Positions 18,664 through 28,159 of a stretch of DNA of 64,000 nt are shown piece by piece. The notes under the pieces were generated by a model, which saw only the letters and a program-made list of their open reading frames with translations, was not told the origin of the DNA and ran no database searches. The number at the start of each line of letters is the position of its first letter. Within the stretch, counting starts at the first letter, position 1. This DNA is from an uncultured Fusicatenibacter sp. (GTDB lineage Bacteria; Bacillota; Clostridia; Lachnospirales; Lachnospiraceae). The translations under genes and the position numbers were made by a program. Location: contig CABUPZ010000004.1 of NCBI GenBank assembly GCA_902493585.1, positions 17,289-81,288 of the forward strand, written 5' to 3'.

Positions 18664-18841
18664 TGATTGTGGCGGCGGGAGGGTTGAGGGAGGTAGTTGG
18701 CTGGTAACAATGGGGTGGAGAGGGGATAGGGGAGAAATGAAAAGGGATTTTCTGCGGGTATCGGAAGATAAAGCGGAGGAATTGGCGGGAGAATGGAAAT
18801 TACCACCTGCATCCCACGTCTCCCTCTTCCCTCCGTCCCCC

Positions 18842-20251
18842 CTACTCCGCTTTGTCGAGGGTGAAGATGAATTCAGTTCCGACGCCTTCCGTACTGATCA
18901 CGTTGATGTTCTGGTTGTGGGCGTTGATGATCTCTTTGACGATCGACAGCCCCAGCCCGGTGCCTTTGCGGTCTTTTCCGCGGGAGGCGTCGATCTTGTA
19001 AAATCTTTCCCAGATCTTGGAAAGACTTTCTTTTGGTATTCCGATTCCTGTGTCTTTCACGGAGACGAATACCTTCCGGTATTTTTCCGTCGTCTCTACG
19101 GTGATCGTTGAATCGTTGTTGGAAAATTTGATGGCATTGTCGATCAGGTTGTAGAGTACCTGCTGGATTTTTCCCATATCTGCTGACACATACAGGGTCT
19201 GGGAGGGGATTACCAGGCTGATCGTGATTTTTCTTGAGGTACAGATACCTTCAAATGCCGCGGCGGTGTTTTTGATCACTGCGTTGATATCAAATTTTGT
19301 GATTTCCAGCATGTTGCCTTTGCTGTCGATATCGTTCAGGGTCAGCAGGCTCTGGGTCAGCTTGTTCAGCCGTTCGGTTTCGAACAGGACGATGTTCAGA
19401 TAACGGTCCTGCATTTCCGGCGGAATGGTGCCGTCGGCGATGGCTTCCACATAGCCTTTGATGGAGGTCAGCGGCGACCGGAAATCGTGGGAGACGTTGG
19501 CGACGAATTTTTTCTGATATTCCCCGGTTTTGTTCAGTTCCCCGGACATGTAGTTCAGGGTTCGTGCCAGATAGCCCAATTCGTCCTGGGAATCCACCTG
19601 GATCTGATAGGTCAGATTTCCTTCCGCGTATTCGTCGGCTCCCTGGATGATTTTCTGGAGCGGACGGTAAACCGTAAAGGCGAAAAGTGCCAGGATTCCA
19701 AAGGACAGAAGGAAAATGACCAGAAACATCAGATCGACCCGCAGAAGCAGGGATTCCCGTTCGAGGTAGAGATCGGTGAGCGGTCTGTGGATGGCAACGT
19801 ATCCGTTGATGGAATAGTTGGATGTGACAGGAACCATGACGGTGAGCATTTCTGTGTCGAACTGGCCGAAAAAGTCTCCGGTGGAATAATAATTGCTTCC
19901 GAGCTCTATCGGGTCAAAGTCCTGGATCGTTTCGTGATTTTCCATGTCCAAAGGTTCCTCTGTGTTCAGCAGGATCTCTCCGTCGGGACTGATCAGCCAG
20001 ATCTGGGCGTCATGAAAAGCGCTCAGAGCGGAAAGGGCGTTGTAGAGGGACTGAAGGGTGCGTTCTTCCTTATAATACAGGCTTGCCTGCCGGGTGGCGA
20101 TGTTCCGTGCCTCCCTGGTCAGGGAGGAACTGCAGGACTCGATCAGATACTGTTCAATGACGCGGGAACCAACAGTGGACAGAAAGACGAATCCTGCAAT
20201 TCCAAAAATGACGTAGGCCAGGATGAACTTTTTGTAAAGCGTTCGGTTCAT
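18842..20251 (-). CDS. Sensor histidine kinase
   Basis: 469 residues. Membrane helix at about 8-28, an extracellular sensor of about 140 residues, a second helix at about 170-195, HAMP, then HisKA with the phospho-acceptor His in VANVSHDFRSPLTS. The ATPase domain has the N-box (NLIDNAIKFSNN), DTGIGIP, and the G2 box KGTGLGLSIVKEI. It would autophosphorylate and pass phosphate to the response regulator whose stop overlaps its start by 4 bp. The architecture resembles WalK/ResE-type kinases; the signal is unknown. Confidence 0.93.
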   Translation of the reverse strand: MNRTLYKKFILAYVIFGIAGFVFLSTVGSRVIEQYLIESCSSSLTREARNIATRQASLYYKEERTLQSLYNALSALSAFHDAQIWLISPDGEILLNTEEPLDMENHETIQDFDPIELGSNYYSTGDFFGQFDTEMLTVMVPVTSNYSINGYVAIHRPLTDLYLERESLLLRVDLMFLVIFLLSFGILALFAFTVYRPLQKIIQGADEYAEGNLTYQIQVDSQDELGYLARTLNYMSGELNKTGEYQKKFVANVSHDFRSPLTSIKGYVEAIADGTIPPEMQDRYLNIVLFETERLNKLTQSLLTLNDIDSKGNMLEITKFDINAVIKNTAAAFEGICTSRKITISLVIPSQTLYVSADMGKIQQVLYNLIDNAIKFSNNDSTITVETTEKYRKVFVSVKDTGIGIPKESLSKIWERFYKIDASRGKDRKGTGLGLSIVKEIINAHNQNINVISTEGVGTEFIFTLDKAE

Positions 20252-20955
20252 GATGTTTTGACCTCAAATTTATAACCGATGCCCCAGACTGTGCTGATGG
20301 ACCAGGTTTCATGATCTTTGATCTTTTCCCGGAGACGTTTGATATGTACGTCTACGGTACGGGTGTCGCCGATATATTCATAGCCCCAGATGTGATCCAG
20401 AAGCTGTTCTCTGGTGAATACCTGGTTGGGGGAGGAGGCGAGGAAGTACAGAAGCTCCAGTTCTTTCGGCGGCATGTCGATGGCTTTTCCCTGATAAATG
20501 ACAGAATAGTTGGTTTGATTAATGATCAGATCCGGGTACTCCACACATTTCGCGTTTGGCTGTGCCGCGGGTACCGGCCGTGCCGCCTGAAAGCGGCGAA
20601 GGACTGCTTTGACCCGTGCTACCAGTTCTTTGGAATCAAAGGGTTTGATGATGTAATCGTCCGCGCCCAGTTCCAGCCCAAGGACTTTGTCGAAGACCTC
20701 TCCTTTTGCTGAGAGCATGATGATTGGCACGTCCGAACTGTGGCGGAGCTCTCGGCAGACCTGATAGCCGTCCATTCCCGGCAGCATCAGATCCAGCAGG
20801 ATCAGATTCGGGCGGAAGGTTTCGAATGCCCGGAGCGCTTCCTCCCCGTCATTGACGATCTGGGTGTCGTAACATTCCTTTGTCAGGTACAGGGAGATCA
20901 GTTCTGCAATATTGTTATCGTCATCGACGATCAGGATTTTCTGTTTGGATACCAT
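20248..20955 (-). CDS. OmpR-family response regulator
   Basis: 235 residues. The receiver domain has the acidic pair VDDD, phospho-acceptor Asp in LILLDLMLPG, Thr/Ser switch region IIMLSAKGE and Lys in IIKPFD. A C-terminal winged helix (PPKELELLYFLASSPNQVFTRE... HIWGYEY... VDVHIKRLREKI) binds DNA. AAGGAGG lies upstream of the ATG at 20955. It forms an operon with the kinase. The target genes are not evident from the window. Confidence 0.94.
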   Translation of the reverse strand: MVSKQKILIVDDDNNIAELISLYLTKECYDTQIVNDGEEALRAFETFRPNLILLDLMLPGMDGYQVCRELRHSSDVPIIMLSAKGEVFDKVLGLELGADDYIIKPFDSKELVARVKAVLRRFQAARPVPAAQPNAKCVEYPDLIINQTNYSVIYQGKAIDMPPKELELLYFLASSPNQVFTREQLLDHIWGYEYIGDTRTVDVHIKRLREKIKDHETWSISTVWGIGYKFEVKTS

Positions 20956-21016
20956 GGGAGCCTCCTTTTTACATGTAGCACTTTTGTATCAGTTCAGCCT
21001 GCTGAGCTGTTATCTG

Positions 21017-23395
21017 CTATTTTTTAAAAGTTACAATGGTTACGCCTGCGTCGCCTTCGCCGAATTCTGCAAGATGGAATTCGGAAACATACTTCAGGCG
21101 GCGGAGATAGTTGTGAACGCCTTTGCGCAGGGCGCCGGTTCCTTTTCCGTGGACCACACGTACGCTGGGCAGGTGTGCCAGGTATGCGTCGTCCAGATAT
21201 TTATCCAGTTCTGCGATTGCTTCGTCCACTGTCTTGCCAATAAGGTTGATCTCGGTGGAGATGGAAGCAGATTTGGAGAGTTTCAGTTTCCCTGTTCCGG
21301 TTTTGGACAGAGAAGGCCCGGTGATCACCGGCTCGTCTACCAGTACCAGATCGGAGATATGCACCTTGGAGCGCATGATTCCCATCTGGACGAACAGGAA
21401 GCCTTTGCTGTCCGGTTTGGAGCTGACAGTTCCTTTCAGGTTCATGCTGAGAACTTTGACGGAATCCCCGAGAGAAAGGTCGGACGGTTTGAGGTTTCCG
21501 GTGCGTTTGGGCTGTTCGGCTTTTGCCTTTTTCTTTTCCATCCGCTCCATTTTTTCCCGGAGGGCGGTACGTTTCTTTTCCATTTCACTGACGGAAACAT
21601 TTTCTTTTCCGAATTTCTGGAAGTCCCGCATGGTCTGGTCCGCATAATCCTTTGCCTCCCGCAGGATCGCTTCCGCCTTTTCGGAAGCCTGGGCAATGAT
21701 CTTGTCCCTGCGTTCATCGAGGCGTTCCCGTTCTTTGGCAAGACGGGTCTTCAATTCCTGAACTTCCTCACGGTAGCGGCGCAGTTCCTCCTGTTCTTTT
21801 TCCATTGTGATGCGGTTCTGCTCCAGCGTTGTCAGAACGTCCTCAAAAGATTCATCCTGCTCGCTGATCTGTTCCTTTGCCTTTTCGATGATGTAGTCTG
21901 GGAGCCCTAGCTTGCTGGAAATCGCAAAGGCGTTGCTCTTTCCGGGAACGCCGATGAGCAGGCGGTACATCGGGCTCAGGGTTTCCACGTCAAATTCGCA
22001 GCAGGCATTTTCCACGCCCGGTGTGGAAAGGGCATAAATTTTCAGTTCGCTGTAATGGGTGGTCGCCATGGTCCGAATTCCCTGCTCGTGGAGGGAAGAA
22101 AGGATGGCGATGGCAAGGGCTGCGCCTTCCGTCGGGTCGGTTCCGGCGCCCAACTCGTCAAACAGGACGAGGGATCGGGGATCCGCCTTAGAAAGGAAGG
22201 AGACTACGTTGGTCATATGGGAAGAAAACGTACTCAGAGACTGCTCAATACTCTGTTCATCCCCGATATCCGCATAGACTTCATCAAAGACAGCCAGGGA
22301 GCAGCGGTCCAGAGCCGGAATGTGAAGGCCGGACTGTCCCATCAGTGTGAGCAGTCCTACGGTCTTCAGGGAAACGGTTTTACCGCCGGTGTTCGGGCCC
22401 GTGACGATCAGCAGGTCAAAATCTTCCCCGAGGGTGACGTCGATGGGAACAACCTTCTTTTTGTCGATCAGCGGATGGCGGGCTTTTCTCAGATGGATTT
22501 TCCCTTCTGTATTGAAGATCGGCTGATTGGCGTTCTGCTCCATGGCCAGAGAAGCGCGGGCGAAGATGAAATCCAGGGCCACCATATTTTCCAGATTATA
22601 GCGCAGGGTTTCCAGGTGTTCGGCAACCTGCTCACTCAGCCTGGAGAGAATGACCTGGGTCTCTTCCTCCTCCTTCAGCTCCAGCTCGCGGATATCATTG
22701 TTCAGTTTTACGACAGCCATCGGCTCGACGAAAATGGTGGAACCGGTGGAAGACTGGTCGTGGATCATACCCGGAACCTGGCTCTTGTATTCTGATTTGA
22801 CAGGGATACAGTAGCGGCCGTCACGCATGGTGATGACGGCATCCTGCAGATAGGTGCGGTAGGATCCGTTGACCAGGGAATTCAACTGGGCATGGATCTT
22901 GTCGCCGGCTGCACGGATGGAGCGCCGGATCTGTTTCAGTGTAGGGCTGGCGTCATCGCTGACCTCATCCTCCGAGACAATGCATCTGCAGATCTCTGTG
23001 GAGAGCGGTGTCAGCGGTTCCAAAGAATCGAAAAGGATATCCAGGGAATCCCCGGCGGTATCGGCATTTTCATGGCGGCCGTAGGATTTGACCCGGGCAG
23101 TGTTTTCCAGAAGACCGGCTACCTGGAGCAGCTCCGGGATATTCAGGGAACTTCCGATTTCCAGACGTTTCAGGGAACCGCGGATATCCTTTGCGCCTCC
23201 GAACGAGATATGGCCTTTCTTGAACAGGCGGTTCAGCGCATCGTGGGTTTCCGTCTGCATATGAGTGATCTCAGCAATGTCAGAAGACGGATGCAGATCC
23301 CGGCAGAGTTTCTGCCCCATCGGGGAGCTGGCGTAAGTGGTCAGTTGTTCTATGATCTTATCGAACTCAAGAGTCTGAAGAGCTTTTTGATTCAT
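21017..23395 (-). CDS. mutS2: MutS2 (RqcU) ATPase with Smr domain
   Basis: 793 residues from the ATG at 23395 (MNQKALQTLEFDKI), which has CGGAGGAAAC upstream; the open frame extends further but without the family start. MutS core/clamp, ATPase with Walker A (GPNTGGKT) near residue 330 and Walker B (LVLFDELGAGTDP), a charged coiled coil at about 520-640, a KOW-like beta segment (LGDSVKV), and the C-terminal Smr domain (VVHGKGTGALRKGV). The usual LDLRG near the Smr start reads INLIG here. MutS2 is known for suppressing recombination and for splitting collided ribosomes. Confidence 0.95.
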   Translation of the reverse strand: MNQKALQTLEFDKIIEQLTTYASSPMGQKLCRDLHPSSDIAEITHMQTETHDALNRLFKKGHISFGGAKDIRGSLKRLEIGSSLNIPELLQVAGLLENTARVKSYGRHENADTAGDSLDILFDSLEPLTPLSTEICRCIVSEDEVSDDASPTLKQIRRSIRAAGDKIHAQLNSLVNGSYRTYLQDAVITMRDGRYCIPVKSEYKSQVPGMIHDQSSTGSTIFVEPMAVVKLNNDIRELELKEEEETQVILSRLSEQVAEHLETLRYNLENMVALDFIFARASLAMEQNANQPIFNTEGKIHLRKARHPLIDKKKVVPIDVTLGEDFDLLIVTGPNTGGKTVSLKTVGLLTLMGQSGLHIPALDRCSLAVFDEVYADIGDEQSIEQSLSTFSSHMTNVVSFLSKADPRSLVLFDELGAGTDPTEGAALAIAILSSLHEQGIRTMATTHYSELKIYALSTPGVENACCEFDVETLSPMYRLLIGVPGKSNAFAISSKLGLPDYIIEKAKEQISEQDESFEDVLTTLEQNRITMEKEQEELRRYREEVQELKTRLAKERERLDERRDKIIAQASEKAEAILREAKDYADQTMRDFQKFGKENVSVSEMEKKRTALREKMERMEKKKAKAEQPKRTGNLKPSDLSLGDSVKVLSMNLKGTVSSKPDSKGFLFVQMGIMRSKVHISDLVLVDEPVITGPSLSKTGTGKLKLSKSASISTEINLIGKTVDEAIAELDKYLDDAYLAHLPSVRVVHGKGTGALRKGVHNYLRRLKYVSEFHLAEFGEGDAGVTIVTFKK

Positions 23396-23550
23396 GTTTG
23401 TTTCCTCCGGATGATAAAATAGGTCAATCAATTTCATTATAACGTAAAATGTCTGGGAGGGAAAGGAAATTTTCCGAACAAATTCCTTACAAACAGCGGC
23501 GCATATCCTGCAGAAAACAATTTTCCAATATACACCGGAAAGGAGAGAAA

Positions 23551-23580
23551 GGCAGCCGTTCAGCAAGCGGAACAGTTACG
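23551..23580 (+). repeat. Dispersed palindromic repeat, copy 3
   Basis: GGCAGCCGTTCAGCAAGC followed by GGAACAGTTACG, between mutS2 and the HtrA-like gene. Same core as the copies at 5491 and 11621. Confidence 0.5.
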
Positions 23581-23674
23581 GAGAAAGTTCATGTATTTCT
23601 TCATAAATTGTTCATATTTTTCTGGTAAATTATTAATATATATTTTGAATTTTGTCAGCGGGAGGATTGTGCCT

Positions 23675-24946
23675 ATGGACAGTAATCCAAAATCCTATAA
23701 ATTTATCAAAGAAACGATCAAAAAAGATCCGCCGGACAGAAAAAGATGGATCATCCGCAGCGTGATTTTCGTATGTGCGGCCGTGGGTTTCGGACTCATC
23801 GCGGCCGTGACATTCGCGGTGGCGGAACCGAAAATCTCGGCAGCGGTCCATGGGACCGGAAAGGTGAATATTCCGGCGGATGCAGAGCCGGAACCGGATG
23901 AAGATCCGGAAAGTGGCGTGACGGCTTCCTCGACGCCAACCCCGTCCCCGACACCCACCACGGAACCGGAACGGGAGATTACTCTGGAAGATTACCAGAA
24001 GCTGTACAGTGAAATGCTTTCTGTCGCAGAAGAACCACAGCGTTCTCTGGTTACTGTGATCGGGATCACGAATCAGATGGACTATTTCAATCAGAATTAC
24101 GAAAATCAGCAGCAGATTACCGGTCTCATCGTCGCGGAAAAAGGTGCTGATCTGTTTATTCTGACAGAATACCGGATTGTGGAGAATGTGGAGAGGATCC
24201 AGGTGACTTTCTGGGATTCTTCGACGGTGGATGCCATTTACCAGAGGCATGATGCCAATACGGGGCTGACGGTTCTGAAGGTGGAAGCGGCACAGCTTTC
24301 CCAGCCAACCAGAGACGGAATGCAGATCGCGCCGCTGGGAAATTCTTACGGCGTATCTCAGGGCGATCCGGTACTGGCGCTTGGAAGCCCCATGGGCTAC
24401 AGCGACTCGATTGCATACGGCGTGGTGACCTCTGTGACCAATAAAATATCGACGCTGGATACGGAATACACGCTTCTGACCACGGATATTCTGGGAAGTC
24501 CTGATGGAAGCGGAATCCTGATCAATCTGGAGGGAGAGATTGTTGGAATTATCGCACAGAATTACAGTTCCGACAGTAAAAATATTGTGACCGGGCTGGC
24601 GATCTCACAGATCAAGTCGCTGATCGAAAGCCTGTCCAACGATGAGGCGCGGCCGTACATCGGGATCAAAGGCCAGGATGTCACGGAAGAACTTTCCCAA
24701 CAGACCGGTATTCCCAAAGGCGTGCTGGTCAACAGTGTCGCGGAGGATTCCCCTGCGATGTTTTCCGGTATTATGGAGTACGATGTGATCGTACAGATTG
24801 GAGAGGAAAAAGTCCAGACGGTAAAACAGTATCAGGAACAGCTGGGAAAATGCAGTCCAGGCGAGACGATCCGGATCACTGCCATGCGAAAGGGCGCGGA
24901 AGGTTATGCGGAGATGGAGTTTGATATTGTCGTGGGAGAGATCTGA
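23675..24946 (+). CDS. HtrA-like trypsin-fold membrane protein with PDZ domain, probable pseudoprotease
   Basis: 423 residues from the ATG at 23675, with GGGAGG 9 bp upstream. A cytoplasmic N-terminus of about 25 residues, one membrane helix (about 28-50), a Pro/Thr-rich linker (STPTPSPTPTTEPE), a trypsin-like domain and a C-terminal PDZ domain (GVLVNSVAEDSPA). The fold matches DegP/HtrA, but the triad is altered. Where TNxHV is expected the sequence has LTEYRIV, the expected TDLAVLK reads TGLTVLK, and GNSGGP reads PDGSGI. His and Asp are missing and only the Ser remains. It may bind misfolded or wall proteins rather than cut them. Confidence 0.82.
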   Translation: MDSNPKSYKFIKETIKKDPPDRKRWIIRSVIFVCAAVGFGLIAAVTFAVAEPKISAAVHGTGKVNIPADAEPEPDEDPESGVTASSTPTPSPTPTTEPEREITLEDYQKLYSEMLSVAEEPQRSLVTVIGITNQMDYFNQNYENQQQITGLIVAEKGADLFILTEYRIVENVERIQVTFWDSSTVDAIYQRHDANTGLTVLKVEAAQLSQPTRDGMQIAPLGNSYGVSQGDPVLALGSPMGYSDSIAYGVVTSVTNKISTLDTEYTLLTTDILGSPDGSGILINLEGEIVGIIAQNYSSDSKNIVTGLAISQIKSLIESLSNDEARPYIGIKGQDVTEELSQQTGIPKGVLVNSVAEDSPAMFSGIMEYDVIVQIGEEKVQTVKQYQEQLGKCSPGETIRITAMRKGAEGYAEMEFDIVVGEI

Positions 24947-24985
24947 GTTTGTTTGTTGAAATCATAATGCTTGTGTATAAAGAGA

Positions 24986-25014
24986 TTGCAACCGCATGAA
25001 AGATACTATATAAT
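24986..25014 (+). promoter_or_regulatory. Promoter for the yhaM-rlmD operon
   Basis: TTGCAA (24986-24991) and TATAAT (25009-25014) with 17 bp between them, about 120 bp before the start. A small hairpin (TTATGCC/GGCATAA, 25031-25050) lies in the leader. Confidence 0.7.
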
Positions 25015-25134
25015 AAAGCAGTTGAAGTTTCTTATGCCGTATTGGGCATAACAGGAAAGATCCTGCAGCAGGGCGGAAACAGAATCATTGTTACGGAGAC
25101 TGCGGCAGACAGGAAAATGAGGAGTACAGACAAT

Positions 25135-26085
25135 ATGAAGTATATCAATGAGCTGCGCGAAGGAAGCCGCATGTCAGGGATTTATCTGTGCAGGCACCGT
25201 CAGGCGGCAGTTACAAAAAATGGAAAACCTTATGAAAATGTGATCCTTCAGGACCGCACCGGAACCATCGACGCAAAGATCTGGGAGCCGAATTCTCAGG
25301 GAATCGATGAATTTGACGTGTTTGATTATGTGGACATTGTCGGAGATGTCAGCAGCTACAACGGCGCCCTGCAGGTCTCCATCAAACGCGTGCGCAAAGC
25401 GCAGGAGGGAGAATACAATCCGGCCGACTATCTTCCCACCAGCCGGTATGATATTGAACAGATGTATCAGGAGCTTCTGAAATACATAAATGCAGTAAAA
25501 AATCCATGGCTTCGGAAGCTTCTGGAAAATCTGCTGGTCAAAGATCCGCAGATGGTGAAACGCTTTAAAATGAGTTCCGCCGCAAAAAGTGTCCATCATG
25601 GGTTTGTCGGAGGGCTGCTGGAGCATACGCTGAGCGTGGCACGCTTCTGCAATTATATGGCAAAAGCATATCAGATCCTGAACTGGGATCTGCTGATCAC
25701 CGGGGCGATCCTGCATGATATCGGAAAGACGCGGGAACTTTCTGAATTTCCTCAGAATGATTATACGGATGACGGGCAGCTGCTGGGACACATTATGATC
25801 GGCGCTGAGATGATCCACGACGAAGCAAGGAAGATCGAAGGATTTCCGGCAGATCTGGAAAACAAGCTGAAACACTGCATCCTGGCGCATCACGGCGAGC
25901 TGGAGTATGGTTCTCCGAAGAAGCCCGCGTTGGCGGAGGCTATGGCTCTGAATCTTGCGGACAATGCGGACGCCAAGATGGAGACGCTGACGGAATTGTT
26001 CGCATCCAGTGGGGAAGCGTCCGGCGACTGGATCGGCTATAACCGGTTCTTTGAGTCAAACATTCGAAAGACAGGAGAGATATGA
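25135..26085 (+). CDS. yhaM: YhaM-type 3'-5' exoribonuclease (OB fold plus HD domain)
   Basis: 316 residues. N-terminal OB-fold nucleic-acid domain (LQDRTGTIDAKIW) and C-terminal HD phosphohydrolase with HHGFVGGLLEHTLSV and HDIGK metal ligands, then HHGELEYGSPKKP. YhaM degrades RNA from the 3' end and can trim DNA. The start MKYINELREG at 25135 matches the family and has AGGAG 10 bp upstream. Start codons further up (25117, 25042) are possible. The stop overlaps the rlmD start by 4 bp. Confidence 0.9.
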   Translation: MKYINELREGSRMSGIYLCRHRQAAVTKNGKPYENVILQDRTGTIDAKIWEPNSQGIDEFDVFDYVDIVGDVSSYNGALQVSIKRVRKAQEGEYNPADYLPTSRYDIEQMYQELLKYINAVKNPWLRKLLENLLVKDPQMVKRFKMSSAAKSVHHGFVGGLLEHTLSVARFCNYMAKAYQILNWDLLITGAILHDIGKTRELSEFPQNDYTDDGQLLGHIMIGAEMIHDEARKIEGFPADLENKLKHCILAHHGELEYGSPKKPALAEAMALNLADNADAKMETLTELFASSGEASGDWIGYNRFFESNIRKTGEI

Positions 26086-27722
26086 TGAATTACCAGAAGA
26101 ATGATATTCTGACGGTGACAATCGAAGATATGGGACACGATGGAGAGGGTATAGGCAAAGCAGATGGCTATACCCTCTTTGTGAAGGATGCAGTGATCGG
26201 AGATGTCATCGAAGCAAAGATCATGAAAGCAAAGAAAAATTATGCCTATGCGCGGCTGATGCGGATTCTCGAACCGTCTCCCCATCGGGTGGAACCTGTC
26301 TGTCCCATGGCGCGTCCCTGCGGAGGATGTCAGCTGCAGATGATGGACTATCAGGAACAGCTGCGTTTCAAACAGAAAAAGATCGAGGACAATCTGCGGA
26401 GGATCGGAGGATTTGAACAGATTCCCATGGAGCCGATCATCGGTATGGAACGTCCGCTCCGGTACCGCAACAAGGCACAGTTTCCGGTCGGAAAGGATAA
26501 GGAAGGGAATCTGGTTACCGGATTCTATGCGGGACGTACCCATGACATTATCAATAACCGGAACTGCTATCTTGGCGTAGAAGAAAACCGGCAGGTGCTG
26601 GATGTGGTACTGGGCTGGATGGAGGAATATGGAGTTCCCGACTATGATGAAAAAACCGGGACGGGTCTTGTGCGCCATATCCTGATCCGCTATGGATTCA
26701 AAACCGGGGAGATGATGGTCTGCCTGGTGATCAATGGGGAGCGGGTGCCGAAGCAGGAGGTTTTGGTGGAACGGCTGCGGGAAATTCCCGGAATGACCAG
26801 TATTACCACCAGCACCAATCAGGAACGGACCAATGTAATCATGGGCAGCGAGATCCGGACGCTTTGGGGGACGCCGTATATTTCTGATTATATCGGAGAA
26901 GTGAAATACCAGATTTCTCCGCTTTCCTTTTATCAGGTGAATCCGGTACAGACAGAGAAACTGTACGGAACCGCGCTGGAGTACGCGGGACTTGATGGAA
27001 ATGAAACTGTCTGGGATCTGTACTGCGGAATTGGGACGATTTCTCTGTTTCTGGCGCAGAAGGCGAAGAAGGTATATGGTGTGGAGATCGTTCCTGCGGC
27101 GATTGAGGACGCCAGGAAAAATGCGGAACTGAATGGGATTACGAATGCGGAATTCTTTGTCGGCAAGGCGGAAGAAGTGTTGCCGGAGATGTATGCGAAA
27201 GGCGAGGCACGGGCGGATGTGATCGTGGTGGATCCGCCGAGGAAGGGCTGTGACGCGGCGCTGCTGGAAACGGTTGTAAAGATGCAGCCGGAACGGATCG
27301 TGTATGTTTCCTGTGATTCGGCGACGCTGGCGCGGGATCTGAAGTGGCTTTGTGCGGAAGGGTATGAGCTGGAGAAGGTCCGAGGGGTGGATATGTTTCC
27401 GATGACGGGGCATGTGGAGACGGTTGTTCTTTTGTCCCAACTAAAACCGGATGACACCATAGAGATCGACCCGGATTTGGATGAATTGGATGCAACCAGT
27501 TCTGAGTTGAAAGCAACTTATCAGGAAATCAAAGAGTATGTGCTGAAGGAATTTGGTTTAAAGGTTACCAATTTATATATTTCTCAAGTAAAACGTAAAT
27601 GTGGACTTGAAGTGGGAGAGAATTATAATCTTCCCAGATCAGTAAATACAAGAGTTCCGCAATGCCCGAAAGAGAAAGAAGATGCTATTAAGGCTGCCCT
27701 GAAATATTTTATGATGATCTAA
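26082..27722 (+). CDS. rlmD: 23S rRNA (uracil-1939-C5)-methyltransferase with extra C-terminal domain
   Basis: 546 residues, about 90 more than usual. TRAM domain at 1-60, iron-sulfur cysteines (CPMARPCGGC plus NCYLG), SAM-binding region (VWDLYCGIGTISLF) and catalytic Cys in YVSCDSATLARDL. After the normal end (HVETVVLLSQLKP) the frame continues with an acidic linker (DPDLDELDATSSELK). Then comes a compact domain (ATYQEIKEYVLKEFGLKV, LYISQVKRKCGLE, NYNLPRS). The extra part is clearly AT-richer than the methyltransferase. I recall the same tail in other Clostridia; its function is unknown. AGGAGAG precedes the ATG. Confidence 0.9.
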   Translation: MMNYQKNDILTVTIEDMGHDGEGIGKADGYTLFVKDAVIGDVIEAKIMKAKKNYAYARLMRILEPSPHRVEPVCPMARPCGGCQLQMMDYQEQLRFKQKKIEDNLRRIGGFEQIPMEPIIGMERPLRYRNKAQFPVGKDKEGNLVTGFYAGRTHDIINNRNCYLGVEENRQVLDVVLGWMEEYGVPDYDEKTGTGLVRHILIRYGFKTGEMMVCLVINGERVPKQEVLVERLREIPGMTSITTSTNQERTNVIMGSEIRTLWGTPYISDYIGEVKYQISPLSFYQVNPVQTEKLYGTALEYAGLDGNETVWDLYCGIGTISLFLAQKAKKVYGVEIVPAAIEDARKNAELNGITNAEFFVGKAEEVLPEMYAKGEARADVIVVDPPRKGCDAALLETVVKMQPERIVYVSCDSATLARDLKWLCAEGYELEKVRGVDMFPMTGHVETVVLLSQLKPDDTIEIDPDLDELDATSSELKATYQEIKEYVLKEFGLKVTNLYISQVKRKCGLEVGENYNLPRSVNTRVPQCPKEKEDAIKAALKYFMMI

Positions 27723-27757
27723 AATCAGACATAATTGATTTCAAGGAGGAAAAGCAT

Positions 27758-28068
27758 ATGATAAGTACATTTGAAAAAATGGATGGAACCGAACCTACAC
27801 ACTGAGAACAGATAGAACTTACTATTCGAATCTTGTCAGTACAGATGAAGAACTGTATTACGGGAAATATGGAAAGATGCACAGGAGAGGATGGACATTC
27901 AGGTGCGTCAGATGATGGAGAAGCAGAGTATTACGGAAGAGTTGAAAACTTATGACCAAATTGGAAGGGGCCAGAGTGGTAAACGGTATTTGTAATGCAG
28001 CGGAAGAGATTGATCGAGAAGATTGTTGTGATATTATATTTAAGTATCAGTCACCTTATCCTGTGTAA
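27758..28068 (+). pseudogene. Decayed TnpV-like transposon protein gene
   Basis: AAGGAGG and ATG (MISTFEKMDG) are followed after 15 codons by a stop, but the other frames continue the family. There is YTLRTDRTYYSNLV and YYGKYGKMHR in one frame, then MMEKQSITEELKTYDQIG in the next, then NAAEEI. These pieces fall in the order expected for TnpV, a small protein of Clostridial transposons (GKYGR...H, then TEELKA, then AEEIVL). At least two frameshifts and missing segments make it a pseudogene. It marks an old insertion just at the border of the redox island. Confidence 0.6.
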
Positions 28069-28159
28069 AAAAAGCAGTTTGGTGCCTGCAAATTTTTTAT
28101 AGTAATGTTCTCTTAACTATTATGAACACATGAACCTTATAACTAAGGGAGAAATAAAG

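Noticed and set aside
20912..21910. 332-codon plus-strand frame, and others to 22795
   Set aside because: Antisense to mutS2 and the response regulator; no ribosome site and no motifs.
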